Positions 53,255 through 61,863 are shown, numbered from the stretch's first letter. The stretch: 64,000 nt of DNA from G942493375 sp942493375 (GCA_942493375.1 OW818698.1:2294001-2358000); one strand, 5' to 3'. Program-made: numbers and translations. Notes: generated by a model from the letters alone, not told the origin.

Positions 53255-55381
53255 CTATGTTTCGTGGTGATTATTGCAATTCACTGCAATTGCAATAATC
53301 ACTGCGTCGTCTTGCAGGGCTCCACCGGCGTAGTTTATGGTTGTTTGAAGAATTCCTGAGGTCAATGCTTTGGGAGATTCGCTGTAGTTATTAGCCAAAT
53401 AGGAAATAACCCCTTCTGGTCCAAATTGTTGCGAATCAACCGATTTCGCTTCAATTATTCCGTCAGTCATCATCACAATTTTATCTCCAGGATGGAGCGC
53501 ACATGTCTCTTTATGGTATTCGTGGTCTCTCCATATACCCATCATATGCCCTTCAGCCTGCAAATGTTGAACTGTCCCATTCTGACTAATCAGAATTGGG
53601 GGTTCGTTTCCACCGCTTGCATAATCCATGGTGCATCTTTTCACATCAATCACAGCAAAAAACGCTGCAAGCATCAAAGAGTCATAGGAACCTATACCCC
53701 GTTCTTTACACAATGCATTATTCGCCAGGATAAGCACCTTGCTGGGACTTGAATCCAGGTAAGCGTAGCTGCGTATCGTGTATCTGGCTTCTGCAACACG
53801 GTCTGCAGCCGATAATCCCTTACCTACCACATCCCCAATGAGAACTCCTACTTTTCCATCAGGCAATTGAAATATGTCGTAAAAATCGCCACCTACTTGA
53901 GCTTCTTTCAAAGCAGGCAGATACTCAACTGATATATCGCAGCCGGGAATTTGCGGGATCCTGGACGGCAATAATGCTCGCTGTAGAATGTTGGCGATGT
54001 TATGCTCTCGGTTGTACATCTCTGCCTGTTGGGTAACATCAATAAATGATACCAGCACCCTTTCCAGTGTCTGCTCATAACCTGGAACTACGGACAAGAT
54101 ATGAAATACAGTCAAGTCACCCCGCATCACAAGATGCACAGCAGTCTCATTTTCAAATCGCACTGCCCCCTCAGCCAGGGCTATGAGCTCCTCTTTATAG
54201 GCTGTCGGAGACTGGGAAAGGAAGTAGTCTGGCATACCAGCAATGACACCCTCTTTACTCCCTGCACCAAAAAACACTACACTTGTTTGGTTTACATTGG
54301 TAACCTTTACCAAGGAAGTAAAAGCAGCCACTTCTTCCGGATTAGTATCAAAATACTCTCTAATGTTCTTGACACCCAGATTTCTCAATTCATTTAAGCG
54401 ATTATTGATTATCGAGCAATCAAGCTCAATGACAGGAACTGGAGAGCTATCGAACAATGCCGAAAAGCGCATTTCACTCTCTCGCAGTTCTTCCTCCACC
54501 TGCTTGCGTTCCGTTATATCAGCTATGGTTACAAGCACACGTATACCTTCTTTTGTCTTGACAAGTGCAGTAGAGATCAGAAGATCAACGTAAACTTCCC
54601 GGGAATCGATAATTACAGCTAGTCGCCCTTCTTGCTCATTTACAGCTTCCCCGGTCATGAATGTATTCGCTACCCTACCCCGGACCGGACATTCAACACA
54701 TGGAGTGTTTTTGCCACACCCCAAACCATCGAATGAATTTACACAATTGAATACTTGCCCACCAAGAAGGTTGAGTAAATCCTGCTTGTTTCTCCCTGAG
54801 AATTCCACACCTTTATGGTTGATATTTGTAACGATGCCATCTTTGTTTACAAGCATCATAATATATGGGGCGTTCTCAAATATGGTTAAAAAAAGGTCAT
54901 GTTCAACCAAAAGTGCGTTCTCTATGCGTTTTCGATCAGTAATATCCCTGGTAATACCATAAATATCCACAGGGATACCATCAGCATCGCGTACAAATCT
55001 CATTCGTGCTTCAGAAGATATGATCGAACCATCTCTTCGGTATTCCTCAAACTCAAACAGAAAGATGTGTTCTGAATCAATTTCTTGCGATTTATCAAGT
55101 TTAAGAGCTTCCTGTATTTCCAGCAAAGCTCGTGTATATGAATCCGGGGTCAGAATATTATCTAGAGACAACTGGGTAACTTCTTCAGGGGTATATCCAC
55201 GTATGCGCATTACTGATGGGCTGACGTATGTAAGCTTAAGAGTCTCAATATTCAAAACCCAGATAATGTCAGTTGAGTTCTCGGCCAGCATCCGAAACAT
55301 GTTGTCAGAACCAATGGCTCTTTGCGTTGTTCTGCTCCCGTCGCTATCTTGCTTCATTTTGCGCTTTTTCTCTCTTATCAT
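53255..55381 (-). CDS. PAS-domain-regulated SpoIIE-type PP2C phosphatase
   Basis: 708 residues. Two PAS domains (about 28-150 and 162-298) are clear, a third PAS-like region covers about 305-450, and a PP2C/SpoIIE phosphatase domain fills 480-705. Metal-binding motifs are GGDFYD (497-502), GDVVGKG (516-522), TDGIIEA (639-645) and DDAVI near 694. PAS2 holds four cysteines (213, 222, 228, 231; CGKNTPCVECP), possibly a metal or redox site. Such proteins dephosphorylate STAS antagonists in partner-switching systems. No membrane segment, so probably a cytoplasmic sensor. The RsbW-like kinase gene lies about 490 bases upstream in the same direction. Confidence 0.93.
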   Translation of the reverse strand: MIREKKRKMKQDSDGSRTTQRAIGSDNMFRMLAENSTDIIWVLNIETLKLTYVSPSVMRIRGYTPEEVTQLSLDNILTPDSYTRALLEIQEALKLDKSQEIDSEHIFLFEFEEYRRDGSIISSEARMRFVRDADGIPVDIYGITRDITDRKRIENALLVEHDLFLTIFENAPYIMMLVNKDGIVTNINHKGVEFSGRNKQDLLNLLGGQVFNCVNSFDGLGCGKNTPCVECPVRGRVANTFMTGEAVNEQEGRLAVIIDSREVYVDLLISTALVKTKEGIRVLVTIADITERKQVEEELRESEMRFSALFDSSPVPVIELDCSIINNRLNELRNLGVKNIREYFDTNPEEVAAFTSLVKVTNVNQTSVVFFGAGSKEGVIAGMPDYFLSQSPTAYKEELIALAEGAVRFENETAVHLVMRGDLTVFHILSVVPGYEQTLERVLVSFIDVTQQAEMYNREHNIANILQRALLPSRIPQIPGCDISVEYLPALKEAQVGGDFYDIFQLPDGKVGVLIGDVVGKGLSAADRVAEARYTIRSYAYLDSSPSKVLILANNALCKERGIGSYDSLMLAAFFAVIDVKRCTMDYASGGNEPPILISQNGTVQHLQAEGHMMGIWRDHEYHKETCALHPGDKIVMMTDGIIEAKSVDSQQFGPEGVISYLANNYSESPKALTSGILQTTINYAGGALQDDAVIIAIAVNCNNHHET

Positions 55382-55869
55382 AATGCAAATATCTAGATCC
55401 AGAACACTAGTGCTTTCAGGACTTCCTCAAATAATTGTTTATGAGAACAGAAAACACTGATTCACTTCCTAAACACTGGACTGCGTATGTAATACACCCA
55501 ATCGACATGTCATTAGAACTATAAGTATCTAGACCTGTATACAGTATTCCACTAATATGTTCATTACGCAAACAATCCACAAAAGCAATGAGATAGTCGT
55601 TGTATTTGAAGATAGATTCACAATTTGTATTAGTTTTTGAATTAAATCACCCAGCCTGCATTATTCATGATTGACTCGCTTTCGCCCCTACTGCCGGTCG
55701 AAAGCAGAGTTTGGTGAATAAAGCGGGTTAGGAATCGCGGTTTGAGTCCTCTCGATTTTCGCTTGACATGAAATCCTGCCGGACTCACCAGGAAATGGCG
55801 TTATAATTAAATTTACGAAGGTGATGTGCAATTTAAGATCGAAAAAATCTGAAGTATAAACTGGAAAGA
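55382..55869. other. Intergenic region between RsbW-like and SpoIIE-like genes
   Basis: No gene is visible. It carries copy A of a two-part structured element (55653-55786). The other parts are A/T-rich and without clear signals. Confidence 0.6.
55653..55786. repeat. Structured intergenic element, copy A
   Basis: Part 1: an outer stem of 15 positions (55653-55667 with 55715-55729, TGAATAAAGCGGGTT side, one mismatch and two G-T pairs) encloses an inner stem GCTTTCG/CGAAAGC around the loop CCCCTACTGCCGGT. Part 2: GAGTCC (55744-55749) pairs with GGACTC (55781-55786) across internal loops TCTCGA and CCTGCC. Both parts recur near 57.5-57.8 kb. No protein is encoded. Confidence 0.75.
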
Positions 55870-56487
55870 TTACTTAGAGGCAGATAAGTGCTTAATCAAC
55901 TCAACACAAGTACCGTTTTCCTGTGAGTGAAAAACGACCTCATCCATAACAGCCTTCATACATTGGATTCCGCGTCCAGTTTCGTCCAAAGTTTTAGCAT
56001 TTACCTGGATCCAATCTTCGTGCCCTGAACTTGTTCCATTATCCATTATGAATATTCGCATATTATCAGAGTGCTTCTCCATCCGTATCCGAACACTACA
56101 TGGACTTAATGGACAACCATGCTTCATTGCATTTGTGACTGCTTCACCAACAGCAAGCATTATGTCCTGTAATTCATCTTTGCTGAATGGCATATTGCGT
56201 GCAAATTCATATACTCTGCGGCGTGTGAATGACAACATAGCAAAACAGTTTGGAACTTCAAACTCGGCAACATCCGTGCCTAGTGTCCTGAAACGACAAA
56301 ACTCAGTCTCATGCGGTGGGTGTAACCGGTTCAGTTTTCTGCTGAGCGGTAATCCACTACCAATAGAAACCTTGTCTGGCCTTCCATTCAACGTATATGT
56401 AGACGGAGAGATTGATTTAGCTATTTCATTCACCTCGTCTGTCGATTCCCAAAAGGGATTAGCGTTGTAATCTTCCATTTGAGTCAT
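55870..56487 (-). CDS. RsbW/SpoIIAB-like serine kinase, anti-sigma factor (HATPase_c_2)
   Basis: 205 residues. The ATP-binding GHKL fold is shown by the N box EAVTNAMKHG (115-124), G1 box DNG (149-151) and G2 box GRGIQ (171-175). An N-terminal extension of about 75 residues has no recognised fold. These proteins hold a sigma factor or phosphorylate a STAS antagonist. The ATG is supported by AAGGTG seven bases upstream; the frame is open 13 codons further. It precedes the SpoIIE-like phosphatase on the same strand but is separated by a long repeat-bearing gap, so they may be transcribed independently. Confidence 0.9.
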   Translation of the reverse strand: MTQMEDYNANPFWESTDEVNEIAKSISPSTYTLNGRPDKVSIGSGLPLSRKLNRLHPPHETEFCRFRTLGTDVAEFEVPNCFAMLSFTRRRVYEFARNMPFSKDELQDIMLAVGEAVTNAMKHGCPLSPCSVRIRMEKHSDNMRIFIMDNGTSSGHEDWIQVNAKTLDETGRGIQCMKAVMDEVVFHSQENGTCVELIKHLSASK

Positions 56488-56697
56488 CCTGACGCACCTT
56501 AATGGTGCAATCACATATATTCTCATTAATTATGACTGCAGTAGGCATACAATTGTTCATATATATTCTGCTTTATTCAACTAATAAAGACGAAATCAAG
56601 CCACTGATTTTGCTTATATCACATAAATAGTATTCCTCATAATCAATGAGTCCCTTACAAAAAGCTGTGCTGACAACACCTCTCTTATACAGGTATT

Positions 56698-57123
56698 TCA
56701 GGACAAATCCAACTGTGTTACACACTGTCCCATTTCGCAAACGTAGGTAACACTCTCAGGTTTTATCTCTATTACAGCCAGATTGGGATCATCGACTCCA
56801 GTAAAATATTTACTAAATGCATCATTCCACAATTTCTCACGCAAGCTAATGTCATCCGATATCCGTGCCTTACCTCTATAGTCCACACACTCCCAAGTCT
56901 CAGCATTTGCCCATTGAACGGCAACTTTTGAATTGGCTTCGATCTGCTGACATTTTCTGCACAGCTTGCTGGTCATATAGTACAAAGTCATGTCATCTTC
57001 CAGCAAGACTGTATACATTATGCGCAAACATGGAAACCCATTATCGTCTATCGTAGCAAGAACTGAGTTAGGGAACTTTGATACAACTTCTTTGATGTGC
57101 TCTTTGGCATTTTGGCAACTCAT
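56698..57123 (-). CDS. Pyridoxamine 5'-phosphate oxidase-like flavin-binding protein
   Basis: 141 residues, a split-barrel FMN-binding fold. Recognisable blocks are NSVLATIDDNGFPCLRIM, TLYYMTSKLCRKCQQIEANSKVAVQW and PNLAVIEIKPESVTYV. The family includes general-stress flavoproteins and F420/FMN-dependent reductases; the short form here has no C-terminal PNPOx domain, so true pyridoxine metabolism is unlikely. AAAGGAG lies seven bases before the ATG, overriding an upstream start. It is located among partner-switching stress regulators, so a general-stress role is a reasonable guess only. Confidence 0.85.
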   Translation of the reverse strand: MSCQNAKEHIKEVVSKFPNSVLATIDDNGFPCLRIMYTVLLEDDMTLYYMTSKLCRKCQQIEANSKVAVQWANAETWECVDYRGKARISDDISLREKLWNDAFSKYFTGVDDPNLAVIEIKPESVTYVCEMGQCVTQLDLS

Positions 57124-57292
57124 TGTTATCTCCTTTAATGCATAGTAATCCGTTGTCCAAAGCATACCCCATCTGCCACATAGTTATTCAAATGTACAGC
57201 AAAATATGCCGTAAACTGAACCAAATATTTTTGACTTATAAAATATTCGATTCTGTCTGCGGCGACTGTTGTTATATATTTATACTGTATTA

Positions 57293-57484
57293 TTAGCTGG
57301 GATATATCGACATTACCATTTCCAAGTTCACATCATAAATATCCCCAATGACAAAGCTACCATATAGTGGAGCGCTTATAACTTCTCTTACTCGCAGATT
57401 AAGGGTGACATCGTCGCCATAACTATCTCTAAAGTTAATAGTACACTTCTTGCCGAGAAATGACTGGGCTGTTTCTATGTTCAT
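57293..57484 (-). CDS. Small conserved-looking protein of unknown function
   Basis: 63 residues, start chosen at ATG 57484 because AAAGGAGG lies about nine bases upstream. The sequence MNIETAQSFLGKKCTINF then DDVTLNLRVREV and FVIGDIYDVN suggests a small beta-barrel, perhaps SH3- or OB-like. No family recognised. Copy B of the structured element begins 22 bases upstream of its start codon, so the element would form part of its leader if transcription starts far enough upstream. Confidence 0.6.
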   Translation of the reverse strand: MNIETAQSFLGKKCTINFRDSYGDDVTLNLRVREVISAPLYGSFVIGDIYDVNLEMVMSIYPS

Positions 57485-57851
57485 CCGACGGGTCCTCCTT
57501 TCCTTTGCCCGCATCATTCATGATCAACTGTATAAATACTCTGTATTTATACTTGGTGTAAATGCAGAGCATTTACACTCTCAGCTTTTACCCCTACTGC
57601 TGGGCAAAAGCGAAGCTTGTTGAATAAAGCGGGTTAGCGTGCTTACTTACATTCTGCCATGCTTAGGGAAACACCGTCGCCCGCAGGATTACCGGTTTTA
57701 TTGGGAATGTTGATATTATCTGGAGGATATGATTTCAGGAGAAATATGCGGGAATCGTAGCATGAGTCCTCTCGATTTTCGCCTACAGCGAAAACCTGCC
57801 GGACTCGCTACGAAGGGACGAAAATATTCTATTTTCGAAGGAGGTGCCGGA
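57485..57851. other. Intergenic region with copy B of the structured element
   Basis: No credible gene. It holds the structured element (57506-57811) and an extra hairpin GTGTAAATGC/GCATTTACAC at 57556-57578. A 33-codon frame near 57660 has no family signature and is not called. Confidence 0.6.
57506..57811. repeat. Structured intergenic element, copy B
   Basis: The outer stem (57506-57520 with 57621-57635) keeps the right arm TGAATAAAGCGGGTT seen in copy A. The inner stem is now GCTTTT/AAAAGC (57584-57611) around ACCCCTACTGCTGGGC, so the stem is preserved although bases changed. An added hairpin is inserted at 57556-57578. Part 2 (57757-57811) has GTAGC, GAGTCC, TTTTCGC and their complements, with the same TCTCGA and CCTGCC internal loops as copy A. 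Confidence 0.75.
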
Positions 57852-58589
57852 TCAGAAACAAAGCTTACCAAACTTCGTCGGGATGTGAATCGAGCGAGTT
57901 AACGTTGGGGACCACGACAACCATTTGGCAGATATGTCTACATCGGCTCTGTGGAAATTGGCTTTCATGCTTGAGCCCTTATATGGTGTAAAATCTATAC
58001 TTTCAAATGGAATAGCCATCTCAACACACCACCCGTCAATTCCATTTTTATCTTTGGAGATTCGTCCGGACGCAACAGGAGCATGCTGATTTGGCCATGG
58101 GAGATTCCAGGTAGGCTGCCCTCGTTTCCACTTAACTTGAGCATCGAGGAGTGCTCCTGCTGGATTCACTGCGAATTCATAGTAGACTTGGGAGTTTGTT
58201 CCGGGTTGAAGTATAAGCTCTGCCAGATCGAGTTTTTCTCCCGAATCCCATAACATATCGTCAGGATTCACATATGCAAATGTAATGCTGGGATCCTCGA
58301 ATATAAACAGAACATAGAGGTTGCGCTGGTCATACATCACACGGGCTTCAGAGTGCAGGAACACTTCTGAACCACCATTATTTGCAGTCAACATAAGAAC
58401 AGGAGCTTTACTCCATCCTGCATCGATGACACCATCAATGGTTACTGGAGTTTTTACCTGTATCACTTTGACCTGAGGATTCTTAACAGGCTTGGCTATA
58501 TCCAGCTTAACTTGATTGGCTGGAAAACAAGATGCAGAACATAGCAACATCAACAGAAGAACCGCGCAACAGCGTAAAGGAGTATTCAA
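57852..58589 (-). CDS. Secreted CBM9-like carbohydrate-binding protein
   Basis: 245 residues. A signal peptide (CCAVLLLMLLCSASCFPAN) precedes a single CBM9-type beta-sandwich: PVTIDGVIDAGWSKAPV, then LYVLFIFEDPSI and the closing GWCVEMAIPFESIDF, the usual landmarks of the family. CBM9 modules bind the reducing ends of polysaccharides; as a free-standing protein the role is unclear. It begins four bases after the rtcB stop, so it is the third gene of a minus-strand operon with a UshA-like phosphatase and RtcB, an unexpected companion. Confidence 0.86.
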   Translation of the reverse strand: MNTPLRCCAVLLLMLLCSASCFPANQVKLDIAKPVKNPQVKVIQVKTPVTIDGVIDAGWSKAPVLMLTANNGGSEVFLHSEARVMYDQRNLYVLFIFEDPSITFAYVNPDDMLWDSGEKLDLAELILQPGTNSQVYYEFAVNPAGALLDAQVKWKRGQPTWNLPWPNQHAPVASGRISKDKNGIDGWCVEMAIPFESIDFTPYKGSSMKANFHRADVDISAKWLSWSPTLTRSIHIPTKFGKLCF

Positions 58590-58593
58590 AGTC

Positions 58594-59775
58594 TTACCCT
58601 TTCACCACAGCCAAAGGTTCAAGTTTCACAGCTATCTGCACTAGATCATCCTGTTCTTTCATAACAACATCAATGTCTTTATAGGCTCCTGGTGCCTCAT
58701 CAAGAGATTGTTTGCTTCTAACGGCGTGCAGTATACCTTTTCGCTCCATCGCCTTGGTTTCCTGTTCCAAATTGAGTTCACGGATTGCCTGCTTGCGGCC
58801 CATCTTACGACCGGCTCCATGAGAACACGAGGCAAAGCTCTCTTCATTGCCTTTGCCCACTACAATATACGACTTACTGCCCTGGCTGCCTGGAATAATC
58901 CCTATTTGTTCTTCTCTGGCCGATGTAGCCCCTTTGCGATGGACAACAACATACTGACCAAAGTGTTCTTCAAGCGCTGCATAGTTGTGATGTATATTTA
59001 TCGGTTCTTCAAATGTTATCTTGTGAACGTTGTCTGTGAATGCCTGTTTGATTTTCTCCAGCATCTGCATCCGATTGAGTCTGGCAAATTCCAGACAGTA
59101 ATTCATCTCCCGCAGGTAACGCTGACCTTCATAGGAATCCCAGGGCAATGAAGCCAAATCCCAGTTACTTGGAATTGGAAATGGTGATTGCTCATTTAGT
59201 TTACGGGCTACTCCATTATGGAAATCTGCAACTTTTTTTCCTAGATTCCGGCTTCCGGAATGCAGCATTATCCATATTTGTCCATCACTGCCCATTTGAA
59301 TCTCGATGAAATGGTTACCGCTACCCAATGTTCCCATCTGCTTTTTAGCAGAATCATATTCCGCGTAGACTACGGGATACTCCTGCCTGCCAGAAACCTC
59401 CGCAGACGGCATCAAGCTGTCGTCACACGGTCGTTTATTGTGCTGAGAACCCACTGGTACACTTCGCCTGATCTGTTCCATAACATCCTTGAGGTTATTC
59501 AGGTGGATTGATTCGATGCTTGTCCGCACAGCACACATACCGCAACCTATGTCTACTCCGACAGCATTTGGTATAACCTGCCCCAGTGTAGCCAGAACTC
59601 CGCCGATGGGCATACCAAAACCCTCATGTGTATCCGGCATCAGAGCGACATGCTTGAAGACGAACGGAAGGTTGGCAAGATTCTTAGCCTGTTCCAGCGC
59701 CCCACTTTCAGGATGGTTGCACCAGCTCTTTATAGGGACTTTTTCGGAATCAATGATTACCATAATAACCCGCAT
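58594..59775 (-). CDS. rtcB: RNA-splicing ligase RtcB
   Basis: 393 residues, the short bacterial form. Metal site and catalytic blocks are present: MPDTHEGFGMPIGGV (46-60), GVDIGCGM with Cys78, GSGNHFIEI (151-159), HSGSRNLGK (172-180), HRKGATSA (279-286) and SHGAGR (318-323), whose His319 should be the guanylylated residue. RtcB joins 3'-phosphate or 2',3'-cyclic-phosphate RNA ends to 5'-OH ends using GTP and Mn2+, in tRNA or mRNA repair. Two candidate ATGs are four codons apart, neither with a strong ribosome site. It follows a UshA-like gene by 12 bases. No archease or RtcA in the window. Confidence 0.97.
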   Translation of the reverse strand: MRVIMVIIDSEKVPIKSWCNHPESGALEQAKNLANLPFVFKHVALMPDTHEGFGMPIGGVLATLGQVIPNAVGVDIGCGMCAVRTSIESIHLNNLKDVMEQIRRSVPVGSQHNKRPCDDSLMPSAEVSGRQEYPVVYAEYDSAKKQMGTLGSGNHFIEIQMGSDGQIWIMLHSGSRNLGKKVADFHNGVARKLNEQSPFPIPSNWDLASLPWDSYEGQRYLREMNYCLEFARLNRMQMLEKIKQAFTDNVHKITFEEPINIHHNYAALEEHFGQYVVVHRKGATSAREEQIGIIPGSQGSKSYIVVGKGNEESFASCSHGAGRKMGRKQAIRELNLEQETKAMERKGILHAVRSKQSLDEAPGAYKDIDVVMKEQDDLVQIAVKLEPLAVVKG

Positions 59776-59787
59776 TCAACCGATGTA

Positions 59788-61215
59788 TTAAATCCTCGGT
59801 TTTGCATCTACAATGCTCTCCAGTGGCTTATCTTTAGTGGTCGGATTTTTCTCCAGCCATTGATAAACCGGCGCTCTCCAGTCATCATTAAGTTTTGTTG
59901 GATTTGGGTCAGCCGACAACAGACTATCGGTTGTCTCATATATGAAGTTCGGCATCACTACACTATATAACTTGTCTGCTTCCAGTGCAGTTCCTGTCCT
60001 GGCTACAACAATTTTCCCGCCGTCTTTGCGCAATCCTGACATTCCCATATTACCGGATTTGGTCATAAAATCAACCAACTGGCTGCCTGTGATTTTGATT
60101 TTTAATAGTGTGTTAGTAAAAGGCATCAGACTAAGTACTGTACCTTTTGTGATCTGTCCTGCAGGCCAGTCCTGTCTGAGTGAACCATAATTCAGAATTG
60201 CAAAATCTGCGCCAGGATCAAAAGCAACGTAGGTGTCTGCGACCATATTATATAATGCCGGGATTCTGGTAAGCCCTGAAGAGGTATATCCTACAACAGC
60301 TCCGAACTCGGTATTCATTTTCTTCTTCCAGTTATCTACTTCTCTCTGGACAGCCCGGTCTGTAGATGGTTTCTGCTGTGACAAAAACACCTGTTTGCTT
60401 GACAATACTACTGTCTTGCCGGTCTTCATATCATAATCCATGTCTACTCTGGTGTAGTAGTTCCACCAGAGTCCACTGTTAACGACCCATGTGTCACCGA
60501 CTTTACGTCCTGCAATTTCGTGGCTGTGTCCACCAATCATCAGTGGAATATTCAGGCTCTTTACATCATCAGCCAGTTTCACAAGTTCGTCCTGTGGAAC
60601 ATGAGCAGCAACTACTACAACCTGAGCGCCAGCGTCTCTGGCACTCTTAACAGTTTTCTTCAATGCATCAGCATATGTTAAAAGAGTGTAAGGCTTAGCA
60701 TTGTTTGTGCTCTTAGGTAGATCCATTGTCGTGAGTCCGATAATGGCGATCCTGACTCCCTGTTCAGTGTTCATCACATACGGGAGCGCAAAACTCACCT
60801 GACTGCCGTCTTTGTTTGTCAGGTTGGAGACAACAAATGGGAATTTGGCAGCTTTCCCCCATTCAAGGAGCTTATCAACAGTAAAATCAAACTCATGGTT
60901 GCCTATGGCAGAGACATCATAACCCATCAGATTCATAACAGCTATTGCCGGATCTCCCCTGAATGCAGTAGATATATCGGGACCTGTGGCATTGTCTCCA
61001 GTACTTATAACCAGGAATTTGTTTGGTCGGTAACCCTCATGTTTGCGCCAAAAGGACAGCATTTGGGCAGTTCCTCCGATAACCTGATTATCAGAAGTCT
61101 GCGGCATTATCCATCCGTGGTTGTCACCAGTAGTCAGCACGCGAATGGGCATAGCCCAGGAGGCACCGGCGTATAACGCAGCAATCACTACAGCAATGGA
61201 AATAAGCTTCTTCAC
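59788..61215 (-). CDS. UshA-like 5'-nucleotidase/2',3'-cyclic phosphodiesterase
   Basis: 475 residues. Start is GTG, with AAGGAG seven bases upstream. The signal peptide (KKLISIAVVIAALYAGASWA) directs the protein to the periplasm. The metallophosphatase domain has TGDNHGW, VISTGDN, GNHEFD and GGHSH. The C-terminal 5'-nucleotidase domain begins near 300 with FGAVVGYTSSGLTRIP and continues through FAILNYGSLRQDW. It should remove phosphate from extracellular nucleotides or cyclic phosphates for scavenging. The first metal motif reads DNH in place of the commoner DxH context. Cotranscription with rtcB is likely from the 12-base gap. Confidence 0.92.
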   Translation of the reverse strand: MKKLISIAVVIAALYAGASWAMPIRVLTTGDNHGWIMPQTSDNQVIGGTAQMLSFWRKHEGYRPNKFLVISTGDNATGPDISTAFRGDPAIAVMNLMGYDVSAIGNHEFDFTVDKLLEWGKAAKFPFVVSNLTNKDGSQVSFALPYVMNTEQGVRIAIIGLTTMDLPKSTNNAKPYTLLTYADALKKTVKSARDAGAQVVVVAAHVPQDELVKLADDVKSLNIPLMIGGHSHEIAGRKVGDTWVVNSGLWWNYYTRVDMDYDMKTGKTVVLSSKQVFLSQQKPSTDRAVQREVDNWKKKMNTEFGAVVGYTSSGLTRIPALYNMVADTYVAFDPGADFAILNYGSLRQDWPAGQITKGTVLSLMPFTNTLLKIKITGSQLVDFMTKSGNMGMSGLRKDGGKIVVARTGTALEADKLYSVVMPNFIYETTDSLLSADPNPTKLNDDWRAPVYQWLEKNPTTKDKPLESIVDAKPRI

Positions 61216-61289
61216 GTTTGTTCTCCTTGATTGGAAGTGGATGCTAGTCCCAAAATCGTTCACTTAATGAGTGAATTCAGAAATAGGTA

Positions 61290-61330
61290 ACGTACCTGTC
61301 ATCCTGAGGAACGAAGGATGACAGGTACGT
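61290..61330. repeat. Perfect palindrome of the CATCCTGA family
   Basis: Sixteen-base arms ACGTACCTGTCATCCT and complement surround GAGGAACGA. The core TGTCATCCTGA is shared with the palindrome at 33729-33790. It lies between mreD and the upstream end of the phosphatase gene, so it may also act as the mre operon terminator. Confidence 0.8.
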
Positions 61331-61362
61331 CTGCACAATGCTTAGTTTTGATAGGCATGCGC

Positions 61363-61863
61363 TTAATATCTAATTCGCAGGTCAGCAAGGTATATTTTAC
61401 GTCGGGTTCGGAAGTACCTTAATATGCAGACCAAAACGAATGACAACAAGGAATTCCAGATACTCTCCCCGGCTACTGTCCTTGCTGCAGCCAGCAAAGA
61501 TGCAGTGGGATTAGCTAATACAAATAACAATTCGCAGACTAGAGTCAACCATCCAGTAGTAACTATAGATACTAACGGGTTTACACTGAAAAAGGTCGTA
61601 GTCGCAAAACCTGCAATGAATCCGGCTATCGTACGGGTCACGATGAAGCTCCCAAAGCTGCTGCCTACAGTTGCGCCTTCGATTAAGCCTGCTGCAAATC
61701 CAAGGAACACACCTGCAGAAGTATCCGCCGCAAGACTAAATGCTATCAGCACTACCAACACTATATCCGGCCCTGAACCCAGAATATGTAATCCACTCGG
61801 AAGGTTGGCTTGAACTCCTGCAGCAGCCAGTAAACAGACAATCGGGATGATCTTTTCTTTCAT
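61363..61863 (-). CDS. mreD: Rod shape-determining protein MreD
   Basis: 166 residues with five hydrophobic helices and the family's pattern DIVLVVLIAFSLAADTSAGVFLGFAAGLIEG near 33-63, a glycine-rich membrane pair. MreD is the integral-membrane member of the elongasome and cooperates with MreC. The gene overlaps mreC by four bases, as expected for a coupled operon. It ends the operon. Confidence 0.9.
   Translation of the reverse strand: MKEKIIPIVCLLAAAGVQANLPSGLHILGSGPDIVLVVLIAFSLAADTSAGVFLGFAAGLIEGATVGSSFGSFIVTRTIAGFIAGFATTTFFSVNPLVSIVTTGWLTLVCELLFVLANPTASLLAAARTVAGESIWNSLLSFVLVCILRYFRTRRKIYLADLRIRY

Noticed and set aside
57660..57760. Small 33-codon open frame between the two parts of structured element B
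   Set aside because: Too short and without homology clues or a ribosome site; it probably reflects inserted non-coding sequence.
55653..57811. Integron attC sites
   Set aside because: The conserved GGGTTAG segment does not fit the paired attC core sites, no integrase is present, and the neighbouring genes are not arranged as cassettes.
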